Shown: positions 8,716-17,528, counted from the stretch's first letter. The stretch is DNA of 64,000 nt from an uncultured Modestobacter sp. (GCF_947486615.1 NZ_CANKUD010000001.1:434001-498000), one strand, 5' to 3'. Notes: generated by a model not told the origin, from the letters alone. Program-made: numbers and translations.

Positions 8716-10029
8716 TCACGGGTGCGCCGGTTCCTCGGCGGGGACGGCGGGCGCCGGGAGCCCCGCCGGCGGTGTGCGGGCGATCCGCCGGGTGAGCAGC
8801 GCCAGCCCGACGGCGGAGGCCGCGGGCAGCGCCGCCAGCACCAGCCACGGGACGGCGGCGGCCGGCTGCGGCCGGTCGGCGAGGTCGAGCAGGGCGCCCA
8901 CCCCGGTGCTGCCCACCAGCACCGCGGCGCCGCCGGCGGAGGCGAGGAAGCCGAAGTGGGCGCCCAGCCGCCGCTCGCCGGCGAGGCGGGGCACCAGGTC
9001 CTGGGCGAGCGGGACGGCGACCATCTGGCCGGTGTAGAGCAGCAGCACCATGCCCACCGCGGGCGCGAGCGCCCAGATGCCGGACGGTGGCGCGAGCGGG
9101 GCGCACACCGCGACCAGCAGGAACGAGGCGCTCATCAGGGCGAACCCGAACGGCAGCGCCCGGTGCGCCCCCGCCCGCCGGGCGCGGGCGGTGATCCGCA
9201 GCTGGAACAGCAGCACCGACACCGCGGCCAGCACGAACAGCCAGCCGAGCGCGCCCTGGCTGCCGGTGGCCCGGGACAGCTCCACGGGCAGCGCGAGGTA
9301 GAGCTGGTTGTAGCTGAGCAGGTAGGTGCAGTAGCAGGCGGTGAAGGCCAGGAAGGTGCGGTTGCGCAGCACGTGACCCCAGCCGGCGAGCACGCTCTCC
9401 TCCCCGCTGCCCTCGGTGCGCAGGTCGCGCGGCAGCCAGCGCAGGTGCGCGGCGAGGACGACGCCGAAGACGCCGGCGGACACCCAGCAGGTGACGCTGA
9501 AGGGCACGGCGAGCAGCACCGCGCCCAGCGCCGGGCCGGTGACCGAGCCGAGCTTGCTGGCGATCGCGTCCAGGCCGAACACCTCGGCCCGGGTCACCAC
9601 CCCGGCGACCTCCAGCCGGTGCCCCTGGTCGGCCAGCGCGGACTCCACGGCCGGGGAGAACAGCGCCGCGGCGAAGCCGACCAGCACGGTGCCCAGCAGC
9701 ACCGCCGGCAGCGCGTCGGCGACGGCGAGCACCGCGAACCCGGCGATCCGGATCAGGCAGCCGATGACCACCACGGGCTTGACGCCGAACCGGTCGGCCA
9801 GCCCACCGCCGAGGAAGAACAGGCCCTGCTGGCTGAAGGTGCGCACGCCGAGCACCAGGCCGACCAGCCCGCCGGCCAGCGCCAGGTCCTCGGTCAGGTG
9901 CACGGCCAGGAACGGCACCACCAGGTAGAAGCCGACGTTGAAGGCCAGCTGGGAGGCCAGCAGCAGCCGCGGCACCGCGGGCAGCCGGCGGAACAGCACC
10001 AGCGGCTGCCAGCTGATCCGCCCGGTCAC
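8716..10029 (-). CDS. MFS transporter (operon A; candidate metallophore exporter)
   Basis: A 437-residue major facilitator with about twelve helices. The loop between helices 2 and 3 contains GGGLADRFGVKP, the usual MFS signature. GTG start overlapping the upstream ATPase gene by 4 bp, and 23 bp before the binding-protein gene. An MFS exporter embedded in an Opp/Nik-type importer operon is the layout of the staphylopine cnt locus, where CntE exports the metallophore and CntABCDF retrieve its metal complex. Export of a chelator is therefore a reasonable inference, but a drug or sugar exporter cannot be excluded. Confidence 0.8.
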   Translation of the reverse strand: MTGRISWQPLVLFRRLPAVPRLLLASQLAFNVGFYLVVPFLAVHLTEDLALAGGLVGLVLGVRTFSQQGLFFLGGGLADRFGVKPVVVIGCLIRIAGFAVLAVADALPAVLLGTVLVGFAAALFSPAVESALADQGHRLEVAGVVTRAEVFGLDAIASKLGSVTGPALGAVLLAVPFSVTCWVSAGVFGVVLAAHLRWLPRDLRTEGSGEESVLAGWGHVLRNRTFLAFTACYCTYLLSYNQLYLALPVELSRATGSQGALGWLFVLAAVSVLLFQLRITARARRAGAHRALPFGFALMSASFLLVAVCAPLAPPSGIWALAPAVGMVLLLYTGQMVAVPLAQDLVPRLAGERRLGAHFGFLASAGGAAVLVGSTGVGALLDLADRPQPAAAVPWLVLAALPAASAVGLALLTRRIARTPPAGLPAPAVPAEEPAHP

Positions 10030-10811
10030 GTCAGCACCAGCCGCGGGACGGCGGTGACCAGGGCGCGCGCCTCCCGGCTGGCCGGGTCGGTGAGCACCCG
10101 GTCGACCGGGCCGGCCTCCACGACCCGGCCACCGGCCAGCACCACCACGTCGGAGCAGAGCGCGGAGACCACGCCCAGGTCGTGCGAGACGACCAGCAGC
10201 GCCACGCCCTCGGCGTCACCGATCTCGCGCAGCAGGTCGACCACCTGCAGCCGGACGGCGGCGTCCAGCGCGCTCACCGGCTCGTCGGCGATCAGCACCT
10301 CCGGACGGGGGGCGAGTGCGCGGGCCAGCGCGATCCGCTGCCGCTGGCCGCCGGAGAACTCGTGCGGCAGCCGCGTGGCGGCGTCCGGGTCGAGCCCGAC
10401 GGCGAGCAGCAGCTCGGCGACCCGGGCGCGGTGGTCGCCGGCCACCCGCAGGCAGCGCAGCGGCTCGGCCACGGCGTCCCCGACGCGCATCCGCGGGTTC
10501 AGCGAGCGGCCGGTGTCCTGCGGCACCACCTGCACGGCCCGGCGGAACCAGTGCAGCGACCGGGGCCGGCCCGGGTGCACCGGCCGGCCGCGGTAGGTGA
10601 CCTCCCCGGCGTCGGGCCGCTCCAGCCCGAGCAGCAGCCGGGTGAGGGTGGACTTGCCGGCGCCGGACTCCCCCACCACGGCCACCCGCCGGCCGGCACC
10701 GACGACCAGGGCGACGCCGTCCAGCGCGGGTGCGTCGCTGCCGCGGTACCGGCGGGTCAGCCCGCGTGCGGCCAGCAGCGGGACGTCGCTCGTCCGGGAC
10801 CCGGCGCTCAC
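10026..10811 (-). CDS. Opp/Nik-type ABC ATPase, DppF-like (operon A)
   Basis: A 261-residue ATP-binding subunit with Walker A GESGAGKS, Q-loop VPQDTGRSLNP, signature FSGGQRQR, Walker B VLIADEPVSALD and switch His in VVSHD. It is the second of two ATPases that would power the fused permease. GTG start, overlapping both the upstream ATPase gene and the downstream MFS gene by 4 bp, so translation is coupled along the operon. Confidence 0.88.
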   Translation of the reverse strand: MSAGSRTSDVPLLAARGLTRRYRGSDAPALDGVALVVGAGRRVAVVGESGAGKSTLTRLLLGLERPDAGEVTYRGRPVHPGRPRSLHWFRRAVQVVPQDTGRSLNPRMRVGDAVAEPLRCLRVAGDHRARVAELLLAVGLDPDAATRLPHEFSGGQRQRIALARALAPRPEVLIADEPVSALDAAVRLQVVDLLREIGDAEGVALLVVSHDLGVVSALCSDVVVLAGGRVVEAGPVDRVLTDPASREARALVTAVPRLVLT

Positions 10812-11605
10812 CGGGCACCCACCAGGGCCGGCGGGCTGAGCGCGGCGGTGGCCTCGACCAGGGCGCGCACCGCGGGGTGGTCGTGCCCGGCCAGCACCTG
10901 GTGCAGCGGCCCGTCGGCCAGCAGCCGGCCCTCGTCCAGCACCAGCACCCGGTCGCAGGTGGTCGCCGCGGCGGCGAGGTCGTGGGTGACCAGCAGCAGC
11001 CCGGCGCCGCGCTCGCGGGTGGCGCGGCCGAGCGCCGCGAGCACCCCGTGCTGGGCGGTGGCGTCGAGTGCGGACGTCGGCTCGTCGGCGACCAGCAGCC
11101 GGGGGCTCCCGGCCAGCGCCATGGCGAGCGCGGCCCGCTGCCGCTGCCCGCCGGACAGCTGCACCGGGAACCGCCGGTCGGTGCCCGCGGGCAGCCGCAT
11201 CTCCGCCAGCAGCTCACCGGCCCGCACCGCGGCCGCCCGGCGACCGGTCCCGGTCCGGCGCAGCGGAGCGGCCACCTGCCGGCCCACCCGCACCTGCGGG
11301 TTGAGCGAGGTGCCCGGGTCCTGCGGCACGAGCGCGGTCACCGGCCCCCGCAGCGGGCGCAGCTCCCGCTCCGGGGCGCCGACCACCTCGGTGCGCTCGA
11401 CCCGGACGCTGCCGGTGACGACGGCGTCCGGGGGCAGCAGGCCGAGCAGGGCGAGCGTGGTCAGCGTCTTGCCCGACCCCGAGGCGCCGACCAGGGCGAC
11501 CCGCTCCCCCGCGGCGACGTCGAAGGAGACACCGGACACGACGGTGCGGCCGCCGAAGCCGACGGTGAGCGCGCGGACCTGCAGCAGGGGGAACCCGTCG
11601 CTCAC
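10808..11605 (-). CDS. Opp/Nik-type ABC ATPase, DppD-like (operon A)
   Basis: A 265-residue ATP-binding subunit with Walker A GASGSGKT, VPQDPGTSLNP, signature LSGGQRQR, Walker B LLVADEPTSALD and LLVTHD. It pairs with the next ATPase to energise import. The GTG start overlaps the dioxygenase stop codon (GTGA). Everything needed for a nucleotide-binding subunit is intact, so this importer should be functional. Confidence 0.88.
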   Translation of the reverse strand: MSDGFPLLQVRALTVGFGGRTVVSGVSFDVAAGERVALVGASGSGKTLTTLALLGLLPPDAVVTGSVRVERTEVVGAPERELRPLRGPVTALVPQDPGTSLNPQVRVGRQVAAPLRRTGTGRRAAAVRAGELLAEMRLPAGTDRRFPVQLSGGQRQRAALAMALAGSPRLLVADEPTSALDATAQHGVLAALGRATRERGAGLLLVTHDLAAAATTCDRVLVLDEGRLLADGPLHQVLAGHDHPAVRALVEATAALSPPALVGAR

Positions 11606-12414
11606 CAGGCGTCCGCGGTCAGCACCGTCAGCACGTCGACGTCCCGCTGGCCGGTGAACGGGTCGCGGCCGTGCAGGCAGCGGTAGTTGTCGATCACCAG
11701 CACCTCGCCGGCCTCCAGCCGGAAGTGCGGCACCACGTCCACGGCGGTGGCGAGCACGTCGGCCCACAGGTCCAGGTGGGCCTCGTGCTCGGCGGCGCGC
11801 GGCTCGCGCGGCACCGGGACGGCGGTCTCGCTGGCCCGCACCACCCGGCGGCCGGCCCGGGTGTGCTCGACCAGCCGCCGCACCAGCGGGGTGCGCGGCA
11901 CCTCGTGCGGTGCGGTCTGCCACCCGCCGAAGTAGTCGACGTCGGTGCCGGTCAGGAAGGCGTGCAGCTCCGGGCAGCCGGTGGCCAGCGCGTCGACGAG
12001 GGCGTACCCGTCGACCAGGAACGAGTCGCCGCCCTCGGGCGCCGGCCGGACGCAGCGCTGCAGCAGCCCGTCCTCGTCCGGGTCGCGCAGGGCGACCGTA
12101 CGGCCGTGCACGTCGACCACCACGTAGGCGCCGTCGCTGTGCAGCCCGAGCAGCTCGCCGGCCTGCTGGCGCAGCGGGCGGACGGCGAACAGCTGCCGGA
12201 GCCGGTCGCCGTAGAGCTGGGCGGCGACCACCGGCAGCGCCTCGGGCCCCGGACCGGGCTCGGCCACCACGACCGCGCCGTCCCGGGCGAGCAGCTCCCG
12301 CGCCTCCTCGACGCTGCCCGCCGACTGCGGGACGACCCCGGTGGCGCGGAGCAGGTCGGCCAGCTCGGGGCGGACGGCGCCCACCCGGCGACCGGAGGGG
12401 GTGCGTGCGGCCAA
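11602..12414 (-). CDS. Fe(II)/2-oxoglutarate dioxygenase, TauD/GBBH-like (operon A)
   Basis: A 270-residue non-haem iron oxygenase. The iron triad is visible: H92-x-D94 in GLHSDGAYV and the distal H248 in DNYRCLHGRDPF, with R257 as the likely 2-oxoglutarate anchor. The DNxRxLHGR and GGDSFLVDGY stretches resemble gamma-butyrobetaine and trimethyllysine hydroxylases rather than classical TauD. It lacks the N-terminal zinc domain of GBBH. The start is probably TTG, because AGGAGG lies six bases upstream; a GTG ten codons later is the alternative. As first gene of an importer/exporter operon it may make or open a small-molecule ligand. The substrate is unknown. Confidence 0.75.
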   Translation of the reverse strand: MAARTPSGRRVGAVRPELADLLRATGVVPQSAGSVEEARELLARDGAVVVAEPGPGPEALPVVAAQLYGDRLRQLFAVRPLRQQAGELLGLHSDGAYVVVDVHGRTVALRDPDEDGLLQRCVRPAPEGGDSFLVDGYALVDALATGCPELHAFLTGTDVDYFGGWQTAPHEVPRTPLVRRLVEHTRAGRRVVRASETAVPVPREPRAAEHEAHLDLWADVLATAVDVVPHFRLEAGEVLVIDNYRCLHGRDPFTGQRDVDVLTVLTADAW

Positions 12415-12499
12415 GGTGTTCCTCCTGGGGATGGGTGGTGCCGGCCGGGCGAGGGGCTCCGGCCCGGTCCGCGAGGGGGCCTCGCCCGTGGAACGGTAT

Positions 12500-12514
12500 T
12501 GCAACCACCTTGCA
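12500..12514. promoter_or_regulatory. 15-bp palindrome upstream of operon A
   Basis: TGCAA and TTGCA form perfect inverted arms around CCACC, 86 bp upstream of the dioxygenase start. The size equals a Zur box, but the bases differ from the TGAnAA…TTnTCA pattern seen at 12575, 17556 and 31493. It may be the operator of a different regulator. No convincing leftward -35/-10 pair was identified beside it. Confidence 0.35.
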
Positions 12515-12541
12515 GGAAGGCGACCGGCTCGAGACGGGCAG

Positions 12542-12589
12542 CTGACGGGCGCCCGACGCGACCGGGTAGATTGCCGACAATGGTTATCA
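12542..12589 (+). promoter_or_regulatory. Leaderless promoter and Zur-box-like operator over the start codon of operon B
   Basis: A -35-like CTGACG (12542-12547) and a -10 TAGATT (12567-12572) place transcription start at the ATG (12580). CGACAATGGTTATCA (12575-12589) differs at one base from TGACAATGGTTATCA, which fits the actinobacterial Zur pattern, and it contains the start codon. Zur with zinc bound here would block initiation. It lies 161 bp from the start of divergent operon A and might influence both. Confidence 0.65.
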
Positions 12590-13398
12590 CTCCGGCGCGA
12601 GCGGAGGACCGGCTGCCGGCGCTCGTCGTCGACGGCCTCTCGGTCTCCCTCGGCGGCCGGGAGCTCGTGCGCGGGGTCCGGCTCGAGGTCGGGGCGACCG
12701 AGCGGGTGGCGCTGATCGGTGCGTCGGGCTCGGGCAAGTCGTTGACCGCCGCAGCGGTGCTGGGCACCCTGCCCGCCGGCGCGCAGGTCCGCGGCAGCGT
12801 CCAGGTGGCCGGGGTCGAGGTGACCGGCCGCCCGCCGGCCCGCCGTCCCGCCGCCGCCCGGGTCGCCGCGGTGGGCCAGGACCCGGCCGCCGCCCTCAAC
12901 CCGCTGGTGCCGGTCGGCGCGCAGCTGGCCCTGCCGCTGCGCAACCACCGCGGGCTGCGCGGCGCCGAGCTGGCGCGGCAGCGCACCGAGCTGCTCGCGG
13001 CGGTCGGCCTGGACGACGCCGAGCGGGTGCTGCACAGCTCCCCCGGCGAGCTCTCCGGCGGTCAGCGGCAGCGGGTCTGCATCGCCATGGCGCTGGCCTC
13101 CCGCGCCGGGCTGCTGGTGGCCGACGAGCCGACGACCGCCCTGGACCTGGTCACCCAGGCCCAGGTGGTCACCGTGCTGCGCGAGGCCACCCGGGACGCC
13201 GCCCTGCTCTTCATCACCCACGACCTGGCGGTGGCCGCCGCCCTCTGCGACCGCGCCGTCGTGCTGCACGGGGGCGCCGTCGTGGAGGACGCCCCGATCA
13301 CCCGGCTGCTGACCGACCCCCGGCACGAGCAGAGCGCCGCACTGGTGCGCGCCGCCCGCGCCGGCGCGCTGCCCACCCGGGCCGGGGTCGCCTCGTGA
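12580..13398 (+). CDS. Opp/Nik-type ABC ATPase, DppD-like (operon B)
   Basis: A 272-residue ATP-binding subunit with Walker A GASGSGKS, Q-loop GQDPAAALNP, signature LSGGQRQR, Walker B LLVADEPTTALD and FITHD. First gene of the rightward operon. The ATG lies at the predicted transcription start and inside a Zur-like palindrome, so no Shine-Dalgarno is expected. It corresponds to the ATPase at 10808 in the mirrored operon A. Zinc-starvation-induced import is inferred from the operator. Confidence 0.87.
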   Translation: MVITPARAEDRLPALVVDGLSVSLGGRELVRGVRLEVGATERVALIGASGSGKSLTAAAVLGTLPAGAQVRGSVQVAGVEVTGRPPARRPAAARVAAVGQDPAAALNPLVPVGAQLALPLRNHRGLRGAELARQRTELLAAVGLDDAERVLHSSPGELSGGQRQRVCIAMALASRAGLLVADEPTTALDLVTQAQVVTVLREATRDAALLFITHDLAVAAALCDRAVVLHGGAVVEDAPITRLLTDPRHEQSAALVRAARAGALPTRAGVAS

Positions 13399-14195
13399 GC
13401 GGCCCGGTGGACGGCCCGGTGCTCACCGCCGCGGGCATCGAGCGCGGCTACCCGCTGCCCCGGCGCCGCCCGTGGGGGCCGCGCACCACCGTGGCCGCGC
13501 TGCGGGGGGTCGACCTGCGCGTCGCCGCCGGGGAACGGGTCGGGCTGGTGGGCACCTCCGGCTCGGGGAAGTCCACCCTGCTGCGCTGCCTGCTGGCGCT
13601 GGAGAGCCCCGATCGCGGCACCGTGACCGTCGCCGGTCGCGCCGTCCGTCCGGGGTCGACGGCGTCGCTGCGCTGGTACCGCCGGCTGGTCCAGTACGTG
13701 CCCCAGGACCCGGCCGGCTCGCTCGACCCGCGCTCGACCGTGCGCGAGCTGGTCTCGGTCCCGCTGCGGCACCTGCAGGTGCCCGGCGACCACGCCGCCG
13801 CCGTCACCACCGCGCTCACCCGGGTTGGCCTGGACCCCGACCTGGCCGGCCGGCGTCCCGGGGAGCTCTCCGGCGGCCAGGCCCAGCGGGTCGCCCTGGC
13901 GCGGGCGCTGGCCCCCGAGCCGGTGCTGCTGCTGGCCGACGAGCCGGTCAGCGGCCTGGACTTGCCGGTGCGCGACCAGGTGGTGGAGGTGCTGGCCGAC
14001 CTCTCCGCCCGCCAGGGCCTGGGGCTGCTGCTGGTCTCCCACGACCTGGCCGTCGTCGCCCGGCTCTGCGACCGCACCGTCGTGCTCGCCGACGGGCTCG
14101 TGGTCGAGGAAGGGCCCACGGCCGACCTCCTCACCCGCCCCGCGCACCCGCGCACCCGGGACCTGCTCGACGCCGTCCCCACCCTGCCCGCCTGA
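13395..14195 (+). CDS. Opp/Nik-type ABC ATPase, DppF-like (operon B)
   Basis: A 266-residue ATPase subunit with Walker A GTSGSGKS, VPQDPAGSLDP, signature LSGGQAQR, Walker B LLLADEPVSGLD and LLVSHD. The GTG start overlaps the previous stop by 4 bp. Together with the preceding gene it supplies the pair of nucleotide-binding subunits for the fused permease at 15738. The binding-protein gene follows after 30 bp. Confidence 0.87.
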   Translation: MSGPVDGPVLTAAGIERGYPLPRRRPWGPRTTVAALRGVDLRVAAGERVGLVGTSGSGKSTLLRCLLALESPDRGTVTVAGRAVRPGSTASLRWYRRLVQYVPQDPAGSLDPRSTVRELVSVPLRHLQVPGDHAAAVTTALTRVGLDPDLAGRRPGELSGGQAQRVALARALAPEPVLLLADEPVSGLDLPVRDQVVEVLADLSARQGLGLLLVSHDLAVVARLCDRTVVLADGLVVEEGPTADLLTRPAHPRTRDLLDAVPTLPA

Positions 14196-14225
14196 CCGCT
14201 GACCCACCCCACAGAGAACGGAACG

Positions 14226-15734
14226 ATGTCCTCCTCCCGCACTCCCCGCCTGCTCGCGCTCGGCGCCACCGTCGCCCTGCTGACCACCGGCTGCTTCAGC
14301 AGCTCGACCGACGGCGGCGGCAGCGAGGCCGCCGCCGAGGGCCGGATCTCGCTGGCCATGCTGCAGCCGCCGCGCTCGGGGCTGAACCCGCTGACCGACG
14401 ACGCGTTCAAGCTCTCCCGCTGGAGCACCGCCGAGACCCTGGTGGTGCTGGACGCCGACGGCGACGCCCAGCCCGCCCTGGCCACCGAGTGGACCCAGAC
14501 CGACGACCTCACCTGGCGGTTCACCGTCCGCGAGGGCGTCGAGTTCCACGACGGCACCGAGCTGACCGCCGAGCAGGCCGCCGCCGCGCTGACCGCCGCG
14601 AACGAGGCCTCGCCCCGGCCGCGGATCCTGGACGGTGTCGAGCTGAGCGCCGTGGCCGACGGCTCCGACGTCGTGGTCACCACCGGTGAGGCCGACCCGC
14701 TGGTCCCGCAGCGGATGTCCAGCCCGCAGCTGGCGGTCCTCGCCGCGGCCGCCTACGGCGCGGACGGCCGGGTCGACCCGGTCGGCCACGGCACCGGCCC
14801 GTTCGAGCTGGTCGCCGTGGACGGCACCTCCGGCGCCACCCTCGACCGCTTCGACGGCTACTGGGGCGACCCCGCGGCCGCCGCCGGCATCGACGTGTCC
14901 TTCGTGCCCGACGGCACCGCCCGGGCCGCGGCGCTGCGCACCGGCACCGCCGACGTCGTCGAGGCGGTGCCGGTCTCCCAGGCCGGGCTGGTCGACGAGG
15001 AGCTGGTGCACGAGGTGCCCATGCCGCGCACCAACACCCTCTACCTGAACACCGTGTCCGGGCCGTTCGCCGACCCGGCGGTGCGCGCCGCCGCCCGGGC
15101 CGCGGTGGAGCGGGCCACCATCGTGGAGAACGTCTACGAGGGCCGGGCCGACATCGCCGAGGGCCTGCTGGGCCCGGCCATCCCGTGGGCCGCCGACCTG
15201 CGCGAGGGCCAGGCGGACGCCGCGGCGCCGGCCGTGCCGGCCGGCACGACGATCACCCTGGGCACCTTCACCGACCGGGCCGAGCTGCCCGAGGTCGCCG
15301 TGCTGCTCGAGCAGCAGCTGGAGGCGGTCGGCTTCACCGTGGAGCAGGACGTCCGGGAGTACGCCTTCATCGAGGCCGACGCCCTGGCCGGCGTGTTCGA
15401 CGCGTTCATCCTGTCCCGCGCCACGGTGCTGGACTCCGGCGACCCGGTCGCCTACCTGTACAGCGACTTCGCCTGCGAGGGCTCGTTCAACATCGCCCAG
15501 CTGTGCGACCCGGCGGTGGACGCCGCCCTCGAGGAGGCCGCGGCCGCCACTCCGGGCCCGGAGCGCCAGCAGGCGGTCATCGCCGCCGAGCGGGCGATCC
15601 TGGACACCGGTGCCGCGGTGCCGATGCTGCACGAGCGGGTCATCCAGGGTGAGGCCGCCGGCGTCTCCGGTGCCGTGCGCGACCCGCGCGAGCGGGCGCT
15701 GATCACCGCCGACACCACCGTCGGCGAGGACTGA
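14226..15734 (+). CDS. ABC transporter substrate-binding lipoprotein, SBP family 5 (operon B)
   Basis: A 502-residue lipoprotein: signal peptide ending LLTTGC (Cys about 23), then a Ser/Gly-rich linker, then a family-5 binding fold with EFHDGTELTAEQ, GHGTGPFELVAV and IVENVYEGRADIAEGLL. It is recognisably a paralogue of the protein at 7202, including the C-terminal …VLHER/MLHER…TADTTVGE(D) region. Both therefore probably bind related ligands. The ligand (peptide, opine, metal chelate) cannot be read from sequence. Confidence 0.85.
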   Translation: MSSSRTPRLLALGATVALLTTGCFSSSTDGGGSEAAAEGRISLAMLQPPRSGLNPLTDDAFKLSRWSTAETLVVLDADGDAQPALATEWTQTDDLTWRFTVREGVEFHDGTELTAEQAAAALTAANEASPRPRILDGVELSAVADGSDVVVTTGEADPLVPQRMSSPQLAVLAAAAYGADGRVDPVGHGTGPFELVAVDGTSGATLDRFDGYWGDPAAAAGIDVSFVPDGTARAAALRTGTADVVEAVPVSQAGLVDEELVHEVPMPRTNTLYLNTVSGPFADPAVRAAARAAVERATIVENVYEGRADIAEGLLGPAIPWAADLREGQADAAAPAVPAGTTITLGTFTDRAELPEVAVLLEQQLEAVGFTVEQDVREYAFIEADALAGVFDAFILSRATVLDSGDPVAYLYSDFACEGSFNIAQLCDPAVDAALEEAAAATPGPERQQAVIAAERAILDTGAAVPMLHERVIQGEAAGVSGAVRDPRERALITADTTVGED

Positions 15735-15737
15735 GCC

Positions 15738-17528
15738 GTGCCACGGCGGGGATGGGTGACCGCCGCCTCCCGGGCGGTCACCGTCCTCGGCGTGGTGGCG
15801 CTGATCGGGGTGCTGCCCTGGCTGTCCGGCCGCAGCCCGGAGCTGTCGATCCTGCGGGCACGCTCGGCCGAGCAGGAGGCCACCCCGGAGGCGCTCGCGG
15901 CGATCCGGGCCGAGCTCGGCCTGGACGCCGGCCCGCTCGGGCTGCTCGGGCACTGGCTGTCCGGGCTGCTCCGCGGCGACCTGGGCACCTCGTGGATCTC
16001 CGGCGGACCGGTGGGTCCCGGGCTCATCGAGGCCCTCGGCGTCTCGGTGACGCTGATGACCGCGGCCCTGCTGGTCGCGCTGGCCACCGCGGCGCTGCTG
16101 TGCTGGCCGCCGCTGCACCGGGTCGCCCGGGGTGAGCGGGGCCGCACCGGTGGCGCGGTCGGGGCCGCCCTCACCGCGCTGCCGGAGTTCCTGCTGGCTT
16201 CCGTGCTGCTCCTGGTCGGCGCGGTGTGGCTGGGCTGGTTCCAGCCCTTCGGCTGGACCGGCCCGTCCTCGGTGGTGCTGCCGGCGCTGGCGATGGGCCT
16301 GCCCGCGGGCGGGCTGATCGGCCGGCTGGTCGCCGACGGGCTCACCGTCACCGGCACCGAGCGGTGGGTGCCCACCTGGCAGGTGGCCGGCGCGTCGGCC
16401 GGTCAGCTGAGCCGCGCCCTGGTGCGCCGCACCCTGCCGGCGCTGACCACCCAGGTGGCGCTGGTGCTGGTCGGCCTGACCGGCGGGGCGGTCGCCGTGG
16501 AGCAGGTGTTCGCCGTCCCCGGGCTGGGGCGCGCGGTGCTCGGCGCCGCGTCGGCCCAGGACCTGCCGACCCTGCAGGCCGGGATGCTGCTGCTGCTCGG
16601 CGTCTCGGCGGTGTTCGGCGGGCTGGCCGCGCTGACCCGGGCACTGCTGCTGGGCCGGGCGCTGCGCAGCGGCAGCGTGCCGGTACCGGCCCGCACCACC
16701 CCGTCCCGGCGGCGCGACTGGCTGCTGCCGGCCGGTGCGGCCGGGCTGCTCGTCGTCGTGGTGGCCGCCGGCCTCGGTCGTGACCCGCTGGCCTCGGCGC
16801 ACCCCCGGCTGGCCGCGCCCAGCGTCGCGTTGCCGTTCGGCGCCGACGCCAGCGGGCGTGACCTGCTGGCCCGGGTGGCCCACGGGGCGGTGCAGACCGT
16901 CGGCACGGCGACCCTGGTCGTGCTGGCCACGCTCGTGGTCGGCGTCCTGGTGGGGCTGCTGCCCCGGGCGTCGGTCGGGCCGGTGGAGGTCGCCAACGCC
17001 GCGCCCCCGGTGATCGTCGGCGTGCTGGTCGCCGCGGCGCTGGGCACGTCCCAGGCAGGGGCGGCGCTGGCCGTCGCACTGGTCGCCTGGGCGCCGATCG
17101 CGGCGTACGTCGCGGCCGCGTCGGAGGAGGTCCGGCGGCAACGCCACGTCACCGTGCTGCCGGTGCTGGGGGTGGGGCCGGCGGCGGTCACCTGGCGCCA
17201 CGTGGTGCCGGCCGTGCTGCCCGCCGCCGCCCGCAACGCCGTGCTCCGGCTGCCGGGCATCGCGCTGGCCCTGGCCGCGCTGGGCTTCCTGGGCCTAGGG
17301 GCCACGCCGCCGGCCCCGGAGTGGGGGCTGCTGCTGGCCGAGGGGATGCCCTACGTCGAGCGGGCGCCCTGGGCGGTGCTCGCCCCGACCGCGGCGCTGG
17401 TGACCACCTCGGTGCTCGCCGTCTCGCTGTCCGGGCTGAGCCGCCGCCCGCGCCGGCCGGCCGGGCCGGTCGCGGTGCCGGCCGGGACGACGGCCCCGTC
17501 GCCGGAGCAGCCCGCCGCGGTGGGGTGA
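15738..17528 (+). CDS. Fused DppB-DppC-type ABC permease (operon B)
   Basis: A 596-residue protein again merging both permease subunits. The B-like half (~1-305) has IRAELGLDAGP, GDLGTSWISG and VPGLGRAVLGAA. The C-like half (~335-596) has LPFGADASGRDLLARV and GFLGLGATPPAPEWGLLLAEG. The GTG start is 3 bp after the binding-protein stop. Same fusion as at 5442, so the fusion predates the duplication of the two operons. The gene ends 61 bp before znuA, with the znuA Zur box in between. Confidence 0.85.
   Translation: MPRRGWVTAASRAVTVLGVVALIGVLPWLSGRSPELSILRARSAEQEATPEALAAIRAELGLDAGPLGLLGHWLSGLLRGDLGTSWISGGPVGPGLIEALGVSVTLMTAALLVALATAALLCWPPLHRVARGERGRTGGAVGAALTALPEFLLASVLLLVGAVWLGWFQPFGWTGPSSVVLPALAMGLPAGGLIGRLVADGLTVTGTERWVPTWQVAGASAGQLSRALVRRTLPALTTQVALVLVGLTGGAVAVEQVFAVPGLGRAVLGAASAQDLPTLQAGMLLLLGVSAVFGGLAALTRALLLGRALRSGSVPVPARTTPSRRRDWLLPAGAAGLLVVVVAAGLGRDPLASAHPRLAAPSVALPFGADASGRDLLARVAHGAVQTVGTATLVVLATLVVGVLVGLLPRASVGPVEVANAAPPVIVGVLVAAALGTSQAGAALAVALVAWAPIAAYVAAASEEVRRQRHVTVLPVLGVGPAAVTWRHVVPAVLPAAARNAVLRLPGIALALAALGFLGLGATPPAPEWGLLLAEGMPYVERAPWAVLAPTAALVTTSVLAVSLSGLSRRPRRPAGPVAVPAGTTAPSPEQPAAVG

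Noticed and set aside
11602-12414. Calling the dioxygenase a taurine dioxygenase (TauD)
   Set aside because: The DNxRxLHGR and GGDSFLVDGY patterns resemble GBBH/TMLH-type enzymes more, and no sulfonate genes are nearby.
13062-17201. Very long open frame antisense to operon B, and similar ones at 3514-6654 (minus), 20441-23392 (plus) and 23766-27188 (plus)
   Set aside because: High GC suppresses stops on the opposite strand. The translations are Arg/Gly/Pro/His-rich without domains, while the opposing genes have clear motifs.
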